From Xylophilus sp. GW821-FHT01B05 (GTDB lineage: Bacteria; Pseudomonadota; Gammaproteobacteria; Burkholderiales; Burkholderiaceae_C), in the NCBI GenBank assembly GCA_038961845.1, contig CP152408.1:1798001-1862000 (forward strand): DNA of 64,000 nucleotides. Direction: 5' to 3'. The notes under the pieces were generated by a model, which saw only the letters and a program-made list of their open reading frames with translations, made no database searches and had not been told where the DNA came from. Each line of letters begins with the position of its first letter. The stretch's first letter is position 1. Shown one piece after another: positions 1 through 8,515 of the stretch. Position numbers and translations under genes: made by a program.

Positions 1-903
1 CACGTCCTGGACCAGGCCGTCCTTGACGCCGTCGAGCGCGTCGCACTTGGCCAGCACCGCGTTGGACACCAGCGTGCGTTCGGCCGTGGTGAAGCCGGTC
101 GACAGGTCGCCCGGCGTACTGGCGAGCGCTGCGTACTTCTGCGCGCCTGCGATGTTGGCGATGGCCGCCAGCGGCAGCCGAAAGCCCGGGTCACCGACCA
201 GGAAGCCGTCGTACTGATCGGCGTAGCGCGAGGCCGCGACCATGGTGTGGCGCCCGCCGTTGGAGCAGCCGCCGATATAGGAGCGGTCCGGCCCCTTGCC
301 GTAGGCGGCCTGCAGCGCGCTCTTGGCCATGGGGGTGAGCTTGCCCACGGCCTGGTAGCCGTAGTCGAGCCGGGCCTGCGGGTCGATGCCGAAGAAGGGG
401 CCCATGGAGCCGACGTGGCCGGCATCAGAGCTCAGCACCGCAAAGCCCATGTTCAGCGCGTTGTCCAGCGCGCCGCCGCCGTTGATGCCGCCGGTGGCGG
501 TGACGACGCTGCCATCGATGCCGCCATTGGCCTGGTAGAAGAAGCGGCCGTTCCAGTTACGCGGCAGGCGCATCTCAAAGCCAATGGCGTAGTTCTGCCC
601 ATCGACCGGGCCCACGCGGTTGTACATGCTGCCGGTGAGCCGGCAATGCTCGCCAATGCTCTTGCCAGCGACCTGCAGCGTGCCCGCAGGGACCAGGGTT
701 GCCGCGGTGATGCTGGTGTTGGCATACGCAAACCGGCTGGCCAGGTCGGCGCAGGACTGGAGCGTGGCAGGGGTGGCCGCGGCAAGCTGCGGCAGTGAGC
801 TGCCGCTGCTGCCGCCACCGCAGGCGCCGAGCGCGACCACTGGCAGGACGGCGGCAGCCAGCCAGGCGGCGGGCCGGCGGCGTGGAATGGGGTGCTGGAA
901 CAT
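1..903 (-). CDS. Tannase/feruloyl esterase family lipoprotein (3' part outside window)
   Basis: The frame is open from an ATG at 903 down to base 1, so at least 301 codons are visible and the C-terminus is missing. The N-terminus has an arginine-rich n-region, a hydrophobic stretch and a lipobox LGAC with Cys28, so this is probably an exported lipoprotein. The nucleophile motif GGCSNGGR lies at about residue 217, with the Cys directly before the Ser as in the tannase/feruloyl esterase family, which hydrolyses phenolic acid esters. A GAAGGAG ribosome-binding site precedes the start. The neighbouring CoA ligase and crotonase suggest release of hydroxycinnamates from plant esters; that is inference, and the substrate is not visible. 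The catalytic Asp/His lie in the missing part. Confidence 0.85.
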   Translation of the reverse strand, partial: MFQHPIPRRRPAAWLAAAVLPVVALGACGGGSSGSSLPQLAAATPATLQSCADLASRFAYANTSITAATLVPAGTLQVAGKSIGEHCRLTGSMYNRVGPVDGQNYAIGFEMRLPRNWNGRFFYQANGGIDGSVVTATGGINGGGALDNALNMGFAVLSSDAGHVGSMGPFFGIDPQARLDYGYQAVGKLTPMAKSALQAAYGKGPDRSYIGGCSNGGRHTMVAASRYADQYDGFLVGDPGFRLPLAAIANIAGAQKYAALASTPGDLSTGFTTAERTLVSNAVLAKCDALDGVKDGLVQDV

Positions 904-945
904 GAGAAATGTCTCCTTCGCAGTGCAGGGTCTATGCCCTGAATG

Positions 946-973
946 GTTATGGAAAAAAGTTATTTTCCATAAC
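946..973. promoter_or_regulatory. Perfect 11-bp inverted repeat, operator-like
   Basis: The arms GTTATGGAAAA and TTTTCCATAAC are exact complements separated by 6 bases, centred about 57 bases upstream of the esterase start. The site is AT-rich within GC-rich DNA and lies where the promoter should be. The TGGAAA/TTTCCA halves recall IclR-type sites, but with a wider spacing, so the regulator is unknown. Confidence 0.6.
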
Positions 974-1041
974 TAATATAGGAGCCCGAAGCGACAAGGT
1001 GATCAGGAGTTTCCCTAGCTGAGAACGGGGCGAGTAAACAC

Positions 1042-1078
1042 AAGCGGCGCCCACCGGCAGGGCCAGTGGGCGCCGCTT
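1042..1078 (-). terminator. Terminator-like hairpin after livF
   Basis: Two perfect 13-base arms (1042-1054 and 1066-1078) enclose an 11-base loop. Read on the minus strand the stem ends in a T-rich tract (TTGTGTTT). It lies just beyond the last gene of the minus-strand liv operon and before the esterase gene. Confidence 0.65.
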
Positions 1079-1094
1079 TGTGGGGGCGGATGGG

Positions 1095-1844
1095 TCAGGC
1101 CGCGGGCCGCGCAGCGCCCAGGTAGGTGTCGATCACGCGCGGGTCGGTGGCCAGCTCGCGCGCGGGGCCGTGCAGGCCGATCTCACCCATCTCCAGCACA
1201 TAGCCCTGGTCGGCCACCTCCAGCGCGGCGCGGGCGTTTTGCTCGACCAGCAGGATGGTGACGCCGGACTGGCGCAGGGTCTCTATGGTGCGGAAGATCT
1301 CCTTGATCACCAGCGGCGCCAGGCCCAGGCTGGGCTCGTCCAGCATGAGCAGTTGCGGGCGCGACATCAGCGCGCGGCCCACGGCCAGCATCTGGCGCTC
1401 GCCGCCCGAGAGCGTGCCGGCAAGCTGTGCGCGGCGCTCTTTCAGGCGCGGGAATAGCGCATAGACCTCGTCGAGCTGGCTGCGCCACTGCCGGTTGCCC
1501 AGGCGCCGCTGGCGAAAGCCGCCGAGTAGCAGGTTGTCTTCCACCGGCATGCTGCCGAACAGCTCGCGTTTCTCGGGCACCAGGGCAATGCCCAGCATCA
1601 CGCGCTCTTCCAGCGGCAGCGCGCCGATGGGGCGGCCTTCGTATTCGAGCGTGCCGGTGCCGGGCTGCACGCCCATCAGCGTGTTGAGGAAGGTGGATTT
1701 GCCCGCGCCATTGGGGCCGATCACGGTCACCACGCTGCCGCGCGCGGCGTCCAGGTCGATGCCGTGCAGCACCTCGGCGCGGCCATAGCCGCCGCGCAGG
1801 CCGCGCACGCGCAGCAGTGGGGTGGATGTCGTCGTCGTGGCCAT
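1095..1844 (-). CDS. livF: Branched-chain amino acid-type ABC transporter ATPase (LivF)
   Basis: This 249-residue cytoplasmic ATPase powers uptake through the adjacent LivH/LivM permeases. Walker A GPNGAGKS is at about residues 43-50, followed by the signature LSGGERQ, the Walker B LLMLDEPSLGL and the short LivF-type C-terminus. The ATG at 1844 is chosen because it overlaps the stop of the upstream livMG gene (TGATG); upstream sequence in the same frame is antisense noise from livMG. Liv systems in catabolic clusters of this bacterial group often carry aromatic acids or amides rather than leucine. The position beside hydroxycinnamate genes suggests this, but the substrate cannot be read from the sequence. 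Confidence 0.93.
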   Translation of the reverse strand: MATTTTSTPLLRVRGLRGGYGRAEVLHGIDLDAARGSVVTVIGPNGAGKSTFLNTLMGVQPGTGTLEYEGRPIGALPLEERVMLGIALVPEKRELFGSMPVEDNLLLGGFRQRRLGNRQWRSQLDEVYALFPRLKERRAQLAGTLSGGERQMLAVGRALMSRPQLLMLDEPSLGLAPLVIKEIFRTIETLRQSGVTILLVEQNARAALEVADQGYVLEMGEIGLHGPARELATDPRVIDTYLGAARPAA

Positions 1845-3652
1845 CAGTGTTCTGTTCCCAGGTAAGCCGCCCGAACCTTGGGGCTTTGCTGCACTTCGGC
1901 GGGCGTGCCCTCCATCAGGTGCGTGCCAAATTCCATCACCACCAGCCGGTCGCAGACATCCATCACCAGGCCCATGTCGTGTTCCACCAGCAGGATGCCC
2001 ATGCCTTCGCCGCGCAGCTGGCGCAGCACGGCGGCCAGGGCCTGCTTCTCTTTGTGGCGCAGGCCGGCGGCGGGCTCGTCGAGCAGCAGCAGGGCTGGGT
2101 CGGCGCATAGCGCGCGGGCGATCTCCAGCAGGCGCTGCTGGCCCATGGCCAGGTTGCCGGCGAGCTGGTGCAGGTGTTCGCCCATGCCCACGCGCTCCAG
2201 CTGGCGTTGGGCTTCTTTGAACAGGCGGCGCTCTTCGGTGCGGTCGGTGCGCAGCATGGCGGCCAGCGCGCCCTTGCGGCTGCGCAGGTGCGCGCCCAAG
2301 GCGACGTTCTCCAGCACCGTCATGTCGGCGATCATCTTCACGTGCTGGAAGGTGCGCGAGACACCGCGCTGCGCAATGCGCCGCGCGCCCAGGCCACCGA
2401 CCGATTCACCGCGAAAGCGCACCGCGCCGCCAGAGAGGGACAGCACGCCGGTGATCAGGTTGAAGGTGGTGGACTTGCCCGCGCCGTTGGGCCCGATCAG
2501 GCCGACGATTTCGCCCGCACGGGCGCTAAAGCTGATGTCGTTCACCGCCACCAGCCCGCCAAAGGTCTTGCGTATGGCCTCCACCTGCAGCACCACCGAA
2601 CCCGGCGCCGGGCGCGCGCGCGCGGGCAGTGGCTCGGCGTCTTGCCAATCGACCGCACGCGGTGGGCGCGGCAGGCGCCGGTCGACAAAGTCCCAGAGCC
2701 CGTCGGGCAGGTACTTGAGCACCAGCACCAGCAGGATGCCGAACACGATCACCTCGTAGCTGCCGCTGGTGCCGATCAGCTTGGGCAGCAGTACCTGCAA
2801 CTGGTCTTCCAGCAGCTTGACGATGCCCGAGCCGGCAATTGCGCCCCAGACCTGGGCCACGCCGCCCAGCACCGCCATGAACAGGTACTCGATGCCCATC
2901 TTCAGGCCAAAGGGCGATGGGTTGACCGTGCGCTGGAAGTGCGCAAACAGCCAGCCCGAGACAGAGGCGAACAGCGCTGCCAGCACAAAGATGCCGACCT
3001 TGTGGCGCAGCGTGTTGATGCCCATGGCCTCGGCCATTTGCGTGCCGCCGGCCAGCGTGCGAATGGCACGGCCGGTACGCGAATCCAGCAGCCGGATCAG
3101 CGCAAACGCGGCCAGCAGCACCAGCGCCCACACCAGCGCATAGAACACGCGCAGTTGCCCGATCTCAAGCCCGAACCACTGCAGGCCCTTGACGCCCAGG
3201 ATGCCGTCGTATTTGCCGAGCGCGTCCAGGTTGCCCATCAGGTAATAGAGCGACAGCGCCCAGGCAATGGTCGCCAGCGGCAGGTAATGGCCGGACATGC
3301 GCAGCGTGATCGCGCCAATCACCAGTGCACTGATGCCAGTCAGCCCCAGGCCGATGAACAGCGTGAGCCAGGGCGACAGGCCCAGGTTCACCGTAAGGTA
3401 GGCCGTGGTGTAGGCGCCTATGCCGACAAAGGCCGCCTGGCCGAAGGAAGTGAGGCCGCCCACGCCGGTGAGCAGCACCAGGCCCAGCACCGGCAGCGCG
3501 TAGATGCCGATGTAGTTGAGCTGGATGATCCAGAAATCCGGCAGGGGCAGCAGCGGCAGCGAGATCAGCACCGCGACCAGCGCCAGGGCGCCGAAGCGGC
3601 GTGGCAGGCTGCGCGTGGCCACGGGGGAAGAGGGCAGGGTGGTGCTGGTCAT
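1844..3652 (-). CDS. Fused LivM permease-LivG ATPase
   Basis: A single 602-residue protein joins a LivM-type membrane permease (about residues 15-325, multiple hydrophobic helices and the conserved GVGGLTSFGQ segment) to a LivG-type ATPase (about 350-602). The ATPase has Walker A GPNGAGKST at about 387-395, the signature variant LAMGQQ and Walker B LLLLDEPAAGL. The linker around 330-352 is rich in Arg and Pro. The ATG at 3652 has a GAGGAG site eight bases upstream inside the end of livH; a start eight codons earlier lacks this. The partners LivH and LivF are separate genes, so the complex would hold one fused half and one split half. Such fusions occur in other Burkholderiales. Confidence 0.92.
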   Translation of the reverse strand: MTSTTLPSSPVATRSLPRRFGALALVAVLISLPLLPLPDFWIIQLNYIGIYALPVLGLVLLTGVGGLTSFGQAAFVGIGAYTTAYLTVNLGLSPWLTLFIGLGLTGISALVIGAITLRMSGHYLPLATIAWALSLYYLMGNLDALGKYDGILGVKGLQWFGLEIGQLRVFYALVWALVLLAAFALIRLLDSRTGRAIRTLAGGTQMAEAMGINTLRHKVGIFVLAALFASVSGWLFAHFQRTVNPSPFGLKMGIEYLFMAVLGGVAQVWGAIAGSGIVKLLEDQLQVLLPKLIGTSGSYEVIVFGILLVLVLKYLPDGLWDFVDRRLPRPPRAVDWQDAEPLPARARPAPGSVVLQVEAIRKTFGGLVAVNDISFSARAGEIVGLIGPNGAGKSTTFNLITGVLSLSGGAVRFRGESVGGLGARRIAQRGVSRTFQHVKMIADMTVLENVALGAHLRSRKGALAAMLRTDRTEERRLFKEAQRQLERVGMGEHLHQLAGNLAMGQQRLLEIARALCADPALLLLDEPAAGLRHKEKQALAAVLRQLRGEGMGILLVEHDMGLVMDVCDRLVVMEFGTHLMEGTPAEVQQSPKVRAAYLGTEH

Positions 3653-3653
3653 C

Positions 3654-4691
3654 TCAATGCTCCTCGTCCGGGCCACTGCGCAATGAGCGCCACAACAACA
3701 CCGGCAGCACGATGGTGAACACGATCACCTCCTTGAAGGAACTGGCCCAGAACGAGCCAAAGGCCTCGATCACGCCCACCGCCAGCGCGCCAAGCAGCGC
3801 GCCGGGGTAGCTGGACAGGCCGGCGATCACGCCCGCCACGAAGCCCTTCAGCCCGATCAGAAAGCCCGAGTCATAGAACACCGTGGTGGTCGGGCCGATC
3901 AACAGGCCCGACAGCGCGCCGATCAGGCCGGCCATGGCAAAGGTGAGTCGGCCCGCGCTTTGTGACGAGATGCCCATCAGCCGCGCACCCAGCCGGTTCA
4001 CGGCCGTGGCACGCAGCGCCTTGCCGTACAGGCTGCGCTCGAAGAACAGCCACAGCAGCACGATCAGTGCCGCCGAGGCCGCAAAGATGATGATGGTCTG
4101 GCCGCTGAAGTTGACCGGGCCAGCGGCAAAGCGCACGTCCCAGAACGGTGGGTTGCGAAAGCCTTCCGCACCGAAGAACAGCAGGCCCAGGCCGGTCATG
4201 GCCAGGTGCACGCCAACCGAGACGATCAGCAGCACCAGGGTGCTGGCCCCTGCCAGCGACTGGTAGGCCACGCGGTAGACCAGCGGGCCGAAGGCGGTGA
4301 CGATGCAGACCGTGAGCAGCGCCTGCACCGGCAGCGGCAGGCCATGCGGCGCGGCCCAGGCCGACACCGCCGCGATCACGGCCGGCGCGGCAAAGGTGCG
4401 CAGCCCGGCCTTGAGTGCCGCACCGGCACCGCGCCCTTCGCGCAGCCCTGCGGCCAGATCCATCAGCGCGGCGACTGCGGCCACGATCAGCAGCAGCCAG
4501 ACGGTGCCGGGCACCTGCCCGGTCTGGAAGATCGCCAGCGTGAGCGCGCCATAGGCCACGAACTCACCCTGCGGGATGAAGATGACGCGGGTCACCGTGA
4601 AGACCAGCACAATGGCCATGCCCAGCAGCGCGTAGATCGCACCGTTGGTCAGGCCGTCCAGCAGAAGAATGCTGGCGATGGAGAAGTCCAT
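3654..4691 (-). CDS. livH: ABC transporter permease LivH
   Basis: A 345-residue inner-membrane permease. It begins with the typical LLDGLTNGAIYALLG helix and ends with the charged tail GPDEEH. It is longer than the usual 290-300 residues because of an insertion of about 45 residues near positions 80-125, which includes the polar segment LREGRG followed by a further hydrophobic stretch. The stop codon lies one base before the start of the fused livMG gene, so the genes are probably translationally coupled. The gene follows the periplasmic binding protein gene after a gap of about 80 bases. Confidence 0.93.
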   Translation of the reverse strand: MDFSIASILLLDGLTNGAIYALLGMAIVLVFTVTRVIFIPQGEFVAYGALTLAIFQTGQVPGTVWLLLIVAAVAALMDLAAGLREGRGAGAALKAGLRTFAAPAVIAAVSAWAAPHGLPLPVQALLTVCIVTAFGPLVYRVAYQSLAGASTLVLLIVSVGVHLAMTGLGLLFFGAEGFRNPPFWDVRFAAGPVNFSGQTIIIFAASAALIVLLWLFFERSLYGKALRATAVNRLGARLMGISSQSAGRLTFAMAGLIGALSGLLIGPTTTVFYDSGFLIGLKGFVAGVIAGLSSYPGALLGALAVGVIEAFGSFWASSFKEVIVFTIVLPVLLWRSLRSGPDEEH

Positions 4692-4770
4692 AAGGGGGAG
4701 GCGTGGGTTCTTAAAACAAGCGGGCGACCAAGCCTGTACAGACCCGGCCGCCCGAAAAGGGAGAGGAAAT

Positions 4771-5904
4771 TTACTGTTCGACCTTGAACTCGCCGTTGAC
4801 GACCTTGAGCATCACGCCGGTCTCGTTGGTGTAGCCCCAGTGGTCTTGCGCCGTCCAGTCGAGCACGCCATGTGCCAGCACGGTGCGGCCCATGGTCTCA
4901 AAAGCGTCGCGCAGCGCGGCGCGGAACTCTGGCGTGCCGGGCTTGCCCTTCTTGAGGGCAATCGGTACGGCCTTCTCCAGCACCACCAGCGCGTCAGAGC
5001 CATGGCCCGCGAACTGGTTGCGCGAGCCCGGGCCGTAGGCCTTCTCGTACTGTTGCACAAAGGCGATGGCCATCTGCTTGGAGGGATGGCTGTCGGGCAA
5101 CTGCTCGGCGATCACGGCCGGGCCGGAGACGACGAAGGTGCCGTCAGCGTCCTTGCCGGCGGTGCGCATCAGGTCGCGCGTGGCGGCGGCATGGGTCTGG
5201 TAGACCTTGCCCTTGTAGCCGCGCTCGATGATGGCTTTTTGCGGCATGCCGGCGCCGCTGCCCGATGCCACGATCAGGATCGCGTCAGGGTTGGCGGCGG
5301 TGAGCTTCAAGGCCTGCGCGGTCACGCTGGTGTCGGCGCGGGCGAAGCGCTCTACGCCGGTCACCTTGATGCCGTTCCTTTCGGCCACGGCACTGAAGTC
5401 CTTCAGCCACAGCTCGCCGTAGGCGTCGGTGTAGCCCAGGAAGCCGACCGTCTTCACGCCCTGCTTCTTCATGTGGTTGACCATGGCGAAGGCCATGACA
5501 CCGTTGGACTGTGGCAAGCGGAACAGCCACTTGTCCTTGCCCGGCGGCAGGCCGGCCGGTGCGGTGGACAGCTGCGGTGTGCCGGACTCAGCCGTGACGT
5601 CGGCCATCGGGATGGTGACCGGCGTGGCGGTGGAGCCGACGATCACGTCGGCCTTGTCTTCGGTGATCAGGCGCTGCGTGGCCTTGACGCCGGCGGTGGG
5701 GTCGCTGGCGTCGTCCAGCACGATCACCTTGAGGTTCTCGCCGGCAATGGTCTTGGGCCACAGCGCGATGGCGTTCTTGACCGGAATGCCCAGGCCGGAG
5801 GCCGGACCGGTGAGCGGCTGCACGACGCCGATGGTGATGTCTGCATGCGCGGCGCCGAAGGCGGCAAGCAGCACGGCGGCAAGGGCGGTACGGGTGAGTT
5901 TCAC
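4771..5904 (-). CDS. Periplasmic substrate-binding protein of Liv-type ABC transporter
   Basis: A 377-residue exported receptor of the Leu/Ile/Val-binding family. From a GTG at 5904 the protein starts with KLTRTALAAV, a hydrophobic core and a cleavage site AAHA-DIT; GCAGGAGAC lies upstream at good spacing. An upstream in-frame ATG (6033) would add 43 unlikely residues. The mature protein opens with ITIGVVQPLTGPASGLG, diagnostic of this family, and contains the two alpha/beta lobes. It is the first gene of the livK-H-MG-F operon. Its ligand is unknown; the setting beside phenylpropanoid genes makes an aromatic acid plausible. Confidence 0.92.
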   Translation of the reverse strand: MKLTRTALAAVLLAAFGAAHADITIGVVQPLTGPASGLGIPVKNAIALWPKTIAGENLKVIVLDDASDPTAGVKATQRLITEDKADVIVGSTATPVTIPMADVTAESGTPQLSTAPAGLPPGKDKWLFRLPQSNGVMAFAMVNHMKKQGVKTVGFLGYTDAYGELWLKDFSAVAERNGIKVTGVERFARADTSVTAQALKLTAANPDAILIVASGSGAGMPQKAIIERGYKGKVYQTHAAATRDLMRTAGKDADGTFVVSGPAVIAEQLPDSHPSKQMAIAFVQQYEKAYGPGSRNQFAGHGSDALVVLEKAVPIALKKGKPGTPEFRAALRDAFETMGRTVLAHGVLDWTAQDHWGYTNETGVMLKVVNGEFKVEQ

Positions 5905-6049
5905 GAAAAAGTCTCCTGCAGCATCAAGCTGGAAATGGTGCCCGCACCATACGGCATGCGGGCTTGCAACGGTCCCCGGATTTCCCCTCGAAAGGCCATG
6001 GCGCGCATCCGCTTGTCCGCGGCGCATGAGCACGACGCGGCCAAAGCCC

Positions 6050-6140
6050 GAAGACGCCGTGGAACCGGCTTTGCCGGGCCACTGGTGTCGTCCCCTGCAA
6101 GGGGGTTGGCGAAGACGCGAAGCGCGTAGCCTGGGGGGGG
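6050..6140 (-). repeat. Stop-proximal structured repeat, family 1, copy A (short type)
   Basis: Read on the minus strand it begins two bases after the stop of the Bug gene with a C-run and AGGCTACGCGC. It contains a CGCG/CGCG hairpin, a C-run/G-run hairpin and the stem CCGGC-tttg-GCCGG enclosed by GTGG/CCAC. Other copies have GCGG/CCGC at this outer stem, so both sides changed together. It separates the Bug gene from the liv operon. Confidence 0.85.
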
Positions 6141-6142
6141 GC

Positions 6143-7132
6143 TCATGACTCTGCGCTGAAGCCGATCTTTTTCACCAGCGGGCCCCAGCGTTCGTACTCG
6201 GCCTGCTGCGAGGCGGCCATGGCCTCTTGCGTGGAGCCCTGCACGATCAGCCCGACCACGGCAAGGCTGTCGAGTACCGACTTCTCGCGCAGCGCCTGGT
6301 TGATCGCGGTGTTGGCCGCGGCCAGGGTGGCTGCCGGCGTGCGGGCCGGGGCGTAGAAGCCAAACCATTCCTCTGCCGTGAGGCCGGGCAGGCCCTGCTC
6401 GGCAAAGGTCGGCACGTCAGGCAGGAAGGGCGAGCGCTGGCGGCCCGAGGTGGCCAGCACGCGCAGCTTGCCGCCCTTGATGTGCGGCAGGTAGTCGCCG
6501 CTGGGCGTCATCATGGCGGCGATCTGCCCGCCCACGGTGTCGGTCACGCCAGGGATGGAGCCGCGATAAGGCACGTGCTTGAGCTCGGTATGCGTCTCTA
6601 TGCCCAGCAGCGCGCCCAGGAAGTGCGGCAGCGATCCCGCACCGGGCGAGCCGTAGCTTGCGTCCTTGGGGTTGGCCTTGGCCCAGGCGATGAAGTCCTG
6701 CACCGTGCGCACCTCGGGCGGCACCATGGGGCCGACGGCCAGGCCGTGGTGCATCACCGCGCCGATGGATACCGGCGCAAAGTCCTCGGGCCGATAGCTG
6801 AGCTTGCTGTAGATGTGCGGGTAGGTGGACAGCGCCGACACCGGCGCCAGTGCCAGCACCGAGCCATCGGCCGGCGAGGCCTTGAGCGACTCCAGCGCGA
6901 TGCGGCCACCGGCGCCGGGCTTGTTGTCGACCACCGCCGCGTTCTTGGTGTAGGCGCTGCCAGCCAGCTTCTCGCCCACGCGGCGCGCCACGCTGTCGCC
7001 CGAGCTGCCGGGCGGAAAGCCGTAGAAGATGCGCACCTGCTCCAGCGCCTGGGCGCTGGCCGGCAGTTGCAACAGGGGGCCGAGCGCGGCGGCGGCGCCT
7101 AGGGTGCGGACGAAATCGCGGCGGGTGGTCAT
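6143..7132 (-). CDS. Bug/TctC-family extracytoplasmic solute-binding protein
   Basis: This 329-residue protein carries a twin-arginine-like N-terminus (TTRRDFVRTLGAAAALG) and a cleavage site near residue 28, so it is exported. The family hallmarks follow: VRIFYGFPPGSSGD for the first ligand loop, VDNKPGAGGRIALE, YGSPGAGSLPHFLG and HVPYRGS. Bug proteins are periplasmic receptors for carboxylates, classically working with TctAB permeases. No TctA/TctB is encoded in the window, so this is one of four orphan members. Its place between the porin and the liv operon suggests a role in capturing the same compound. The substrate is unknown. Confidence 0.93.
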   Translation of the reverse strand: MTTRRDFVRTLGAAAALGPLLQLPASAQALEQVRIFYGFPPGSSGDSVARRVGEKLAGSAYTKNAAVVDNKPGAGGRIALESLKASPADGSVLALAPVSALSTYPHIYSKLSYRPEDFAPVSIGAVMHHGLAVGPMVPPEVRTVQDFIAWAKANPKDASYGSPGAGSLPHFLGALLGIETHTELKHVPYRGSIPGVTDTVGGQIAAMMTPSGDYLPHIKGGKLRVLATSGRQRSPFLPDVPTFAEQGLPGLTAEEWFGFYAPARTPAATLAAANTAINQALREKSVLDSLAVVGLIVQGSTQEAMAASQQAEYERWGPLVKKIGFSAES

Positions 7133-7167
7133 GCTTGTCTCCTTGGAATGAAAGGGGTGGCGTGCGG

Positions 7168-8343
7168 TCAGAAGGCGTGCCGCACACCCAGGTTCACGCC
7201 GTTCTGTGAGGCACCGGCGGCAGGGTTGCTGCCTGCGGCGCCGCCGCTCACGGATACCGCGGCCAGGCGCTGGTTGCGGATGTGGCCGTACTGCGCGTAG
7301 ATGGCCGTGCGCTTGGACAGGCTGTAGAGCAGTCGCGCCGCGATCAGCGATGAGTTGTAGTCGGACACGTCGCTGTAGCGCAGGGTGGACACCTGGCCGG
7401 TCAGCGTCAACTGCGAGCTGAGCGGGTAAGAGGCGCCCAGGTACCAGAGATTGCTGCGCGGCTTGACGGCGTCGCCGTCGTTCTCGCGGCGCAACACGCC
7501 GCCGCCGATCTTCACGTCCGACACCTGCACATAGGCGCCGAGCAGCAGGCGCTGGTCGGTCTTGTCGCTGCTGTTGAGGTTGTTGAAGATCAGGTCGGTG
7601 CTGGAGGCCGGCGTGCGGCCGTGCTGGGTGTCATAGGACAGCACGGCGCCCCACAGCGGCGTGTCGTACTTGGCCATCAAGGACCACTGGCGGCAGGCCG
7701 ACTTGTCGGTGGAGCTCTCGCCCGCGCAATTGGTGCCGACGGGGCTGGGGCCGGCGTTGACCGTGTCGCGTCCCAGGCTGTACTGCGCACCGACCGAGAA
7801 CGCACCAAAGCTGCCACGGTAGGCCAGGGCGTTGTCGGCGCGTGAGTTGGGAATGTAGGCGTCGAGCGAGCCGATGGCATACACCGCCGGCCCGATCACG
7901 TCGGAATCCTGCACGGCCCAGAACAGCATCGAATACTGGCGGCCCAGCATGACACTGCCCCAGGGACCTGCCAGACCCACATAGGACTGCCGCCCAAAGC
8001 CGCGGCCGCCCTGGCCCAGCGTGCCTTGGTCGGGGGCGATGCCCATTTCCAGCGTGAACACGGCGCGCAGCCCGCCGCCCAGGTCTTCCGAGCCGCGAAA
8101 GCCCAGGCGCGAAGGCAGCGTGCCGGTGTTGCTGGGCATGCGCGTCAGGTGCCCGGCGCCTGCACCGACCTTGTCGATGTATTCCACACCTACATCCAGC
8201 AAGCCGTAGATGCTGACGCTCGACGTGGGCGGTGTGCCCTGGGCATGCGCCGCGAGCGGCGCCAGCGCGGCGCCGGCGGCCAGGGCGGCGAGGCCGGCCC
8301 GGGTAGCGGCCCAGTTCCTGCGGGTGCTCTTGTTGCTTGTCAT
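7168..8343 (-). CDS. OmpC-like general porin (Burkholderiales type)
   Basis: A 391-residue outer-membrane protein. After a signal peptide (ATRAGLAALAAGAALAPLAAHAQG) the mature chain begins SSVSIYGLLDVGVEYIDK, the standard first beta-strand of beta-proteobacterial trimeric porins, and the last residues are GVRHAF with the terminal Phe required for outer-membrane assembly. Alternating hydrophobic residues throughout fit a 16-strand barrel. The ATG at 8343 follows GAGGAGAC; in-frame codons upstream are rejected because they lack a signal peptide. Probably a diffusion channel for the substrate of the surrounding catabolic operon. Confidence 0.93.
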   Translation of the reverse strand: MTSNKSTRRNWAATRAGLAALAAGAALAPLAAHAQGTPPTSSVSIYGLLDVGVEYIDKVGAGAGHLTRMPSNTGTLPSRLGFRGSEDLGGGLRAVFTLEMGIAPDQGTLGQGGRGFGRQSYVGLAGPWGSVMLGRQYSMLFWAVQDSDVIGPAVYAIGSLDAYIPNSRADNALAYRGSFGAFSVGAQYSLGRDTVNAGPSPVGTNCAGESSTDKSACRQWSLMAKYDTPLWGAVLSYDTQHGRTPASSTDLIFNNLNSSDKTDQRLLLGAYVQVSDVKIGGGVLRRENDGDAVKPRSNLWYLGASYPLSSQLTLTGQVSTLRYSDVSDYNSSLIAARLLYSLSKRTAIYAQYGHIRNQRLAAVSVSGGAAGSNPAAGASQNGVNLGVRHAF

Positions 8344-8515
8344 CGTCTCGTCTCCTCGTTGTCGTGGCGCGGGTTGGCCTGGCCGTCGTGCGCAGCCTGG
8401 ACCATGGGCGCCTATCCCCATGAATGCCGCCCGGTCGGTGCGGCATGTGCGGTGGCACTCTGTGTGCGCGGCAGTCAGTGCTGCTGCGCCAAATTCATTT
8501 CCGTCGCGGGGCGGT

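Noticed and set aside
4645..6129. Open frame of 494 codons on the plus strand
   Set aside because: Antisense to livK and livH, low-complexity composition and no ribosome-binding site.
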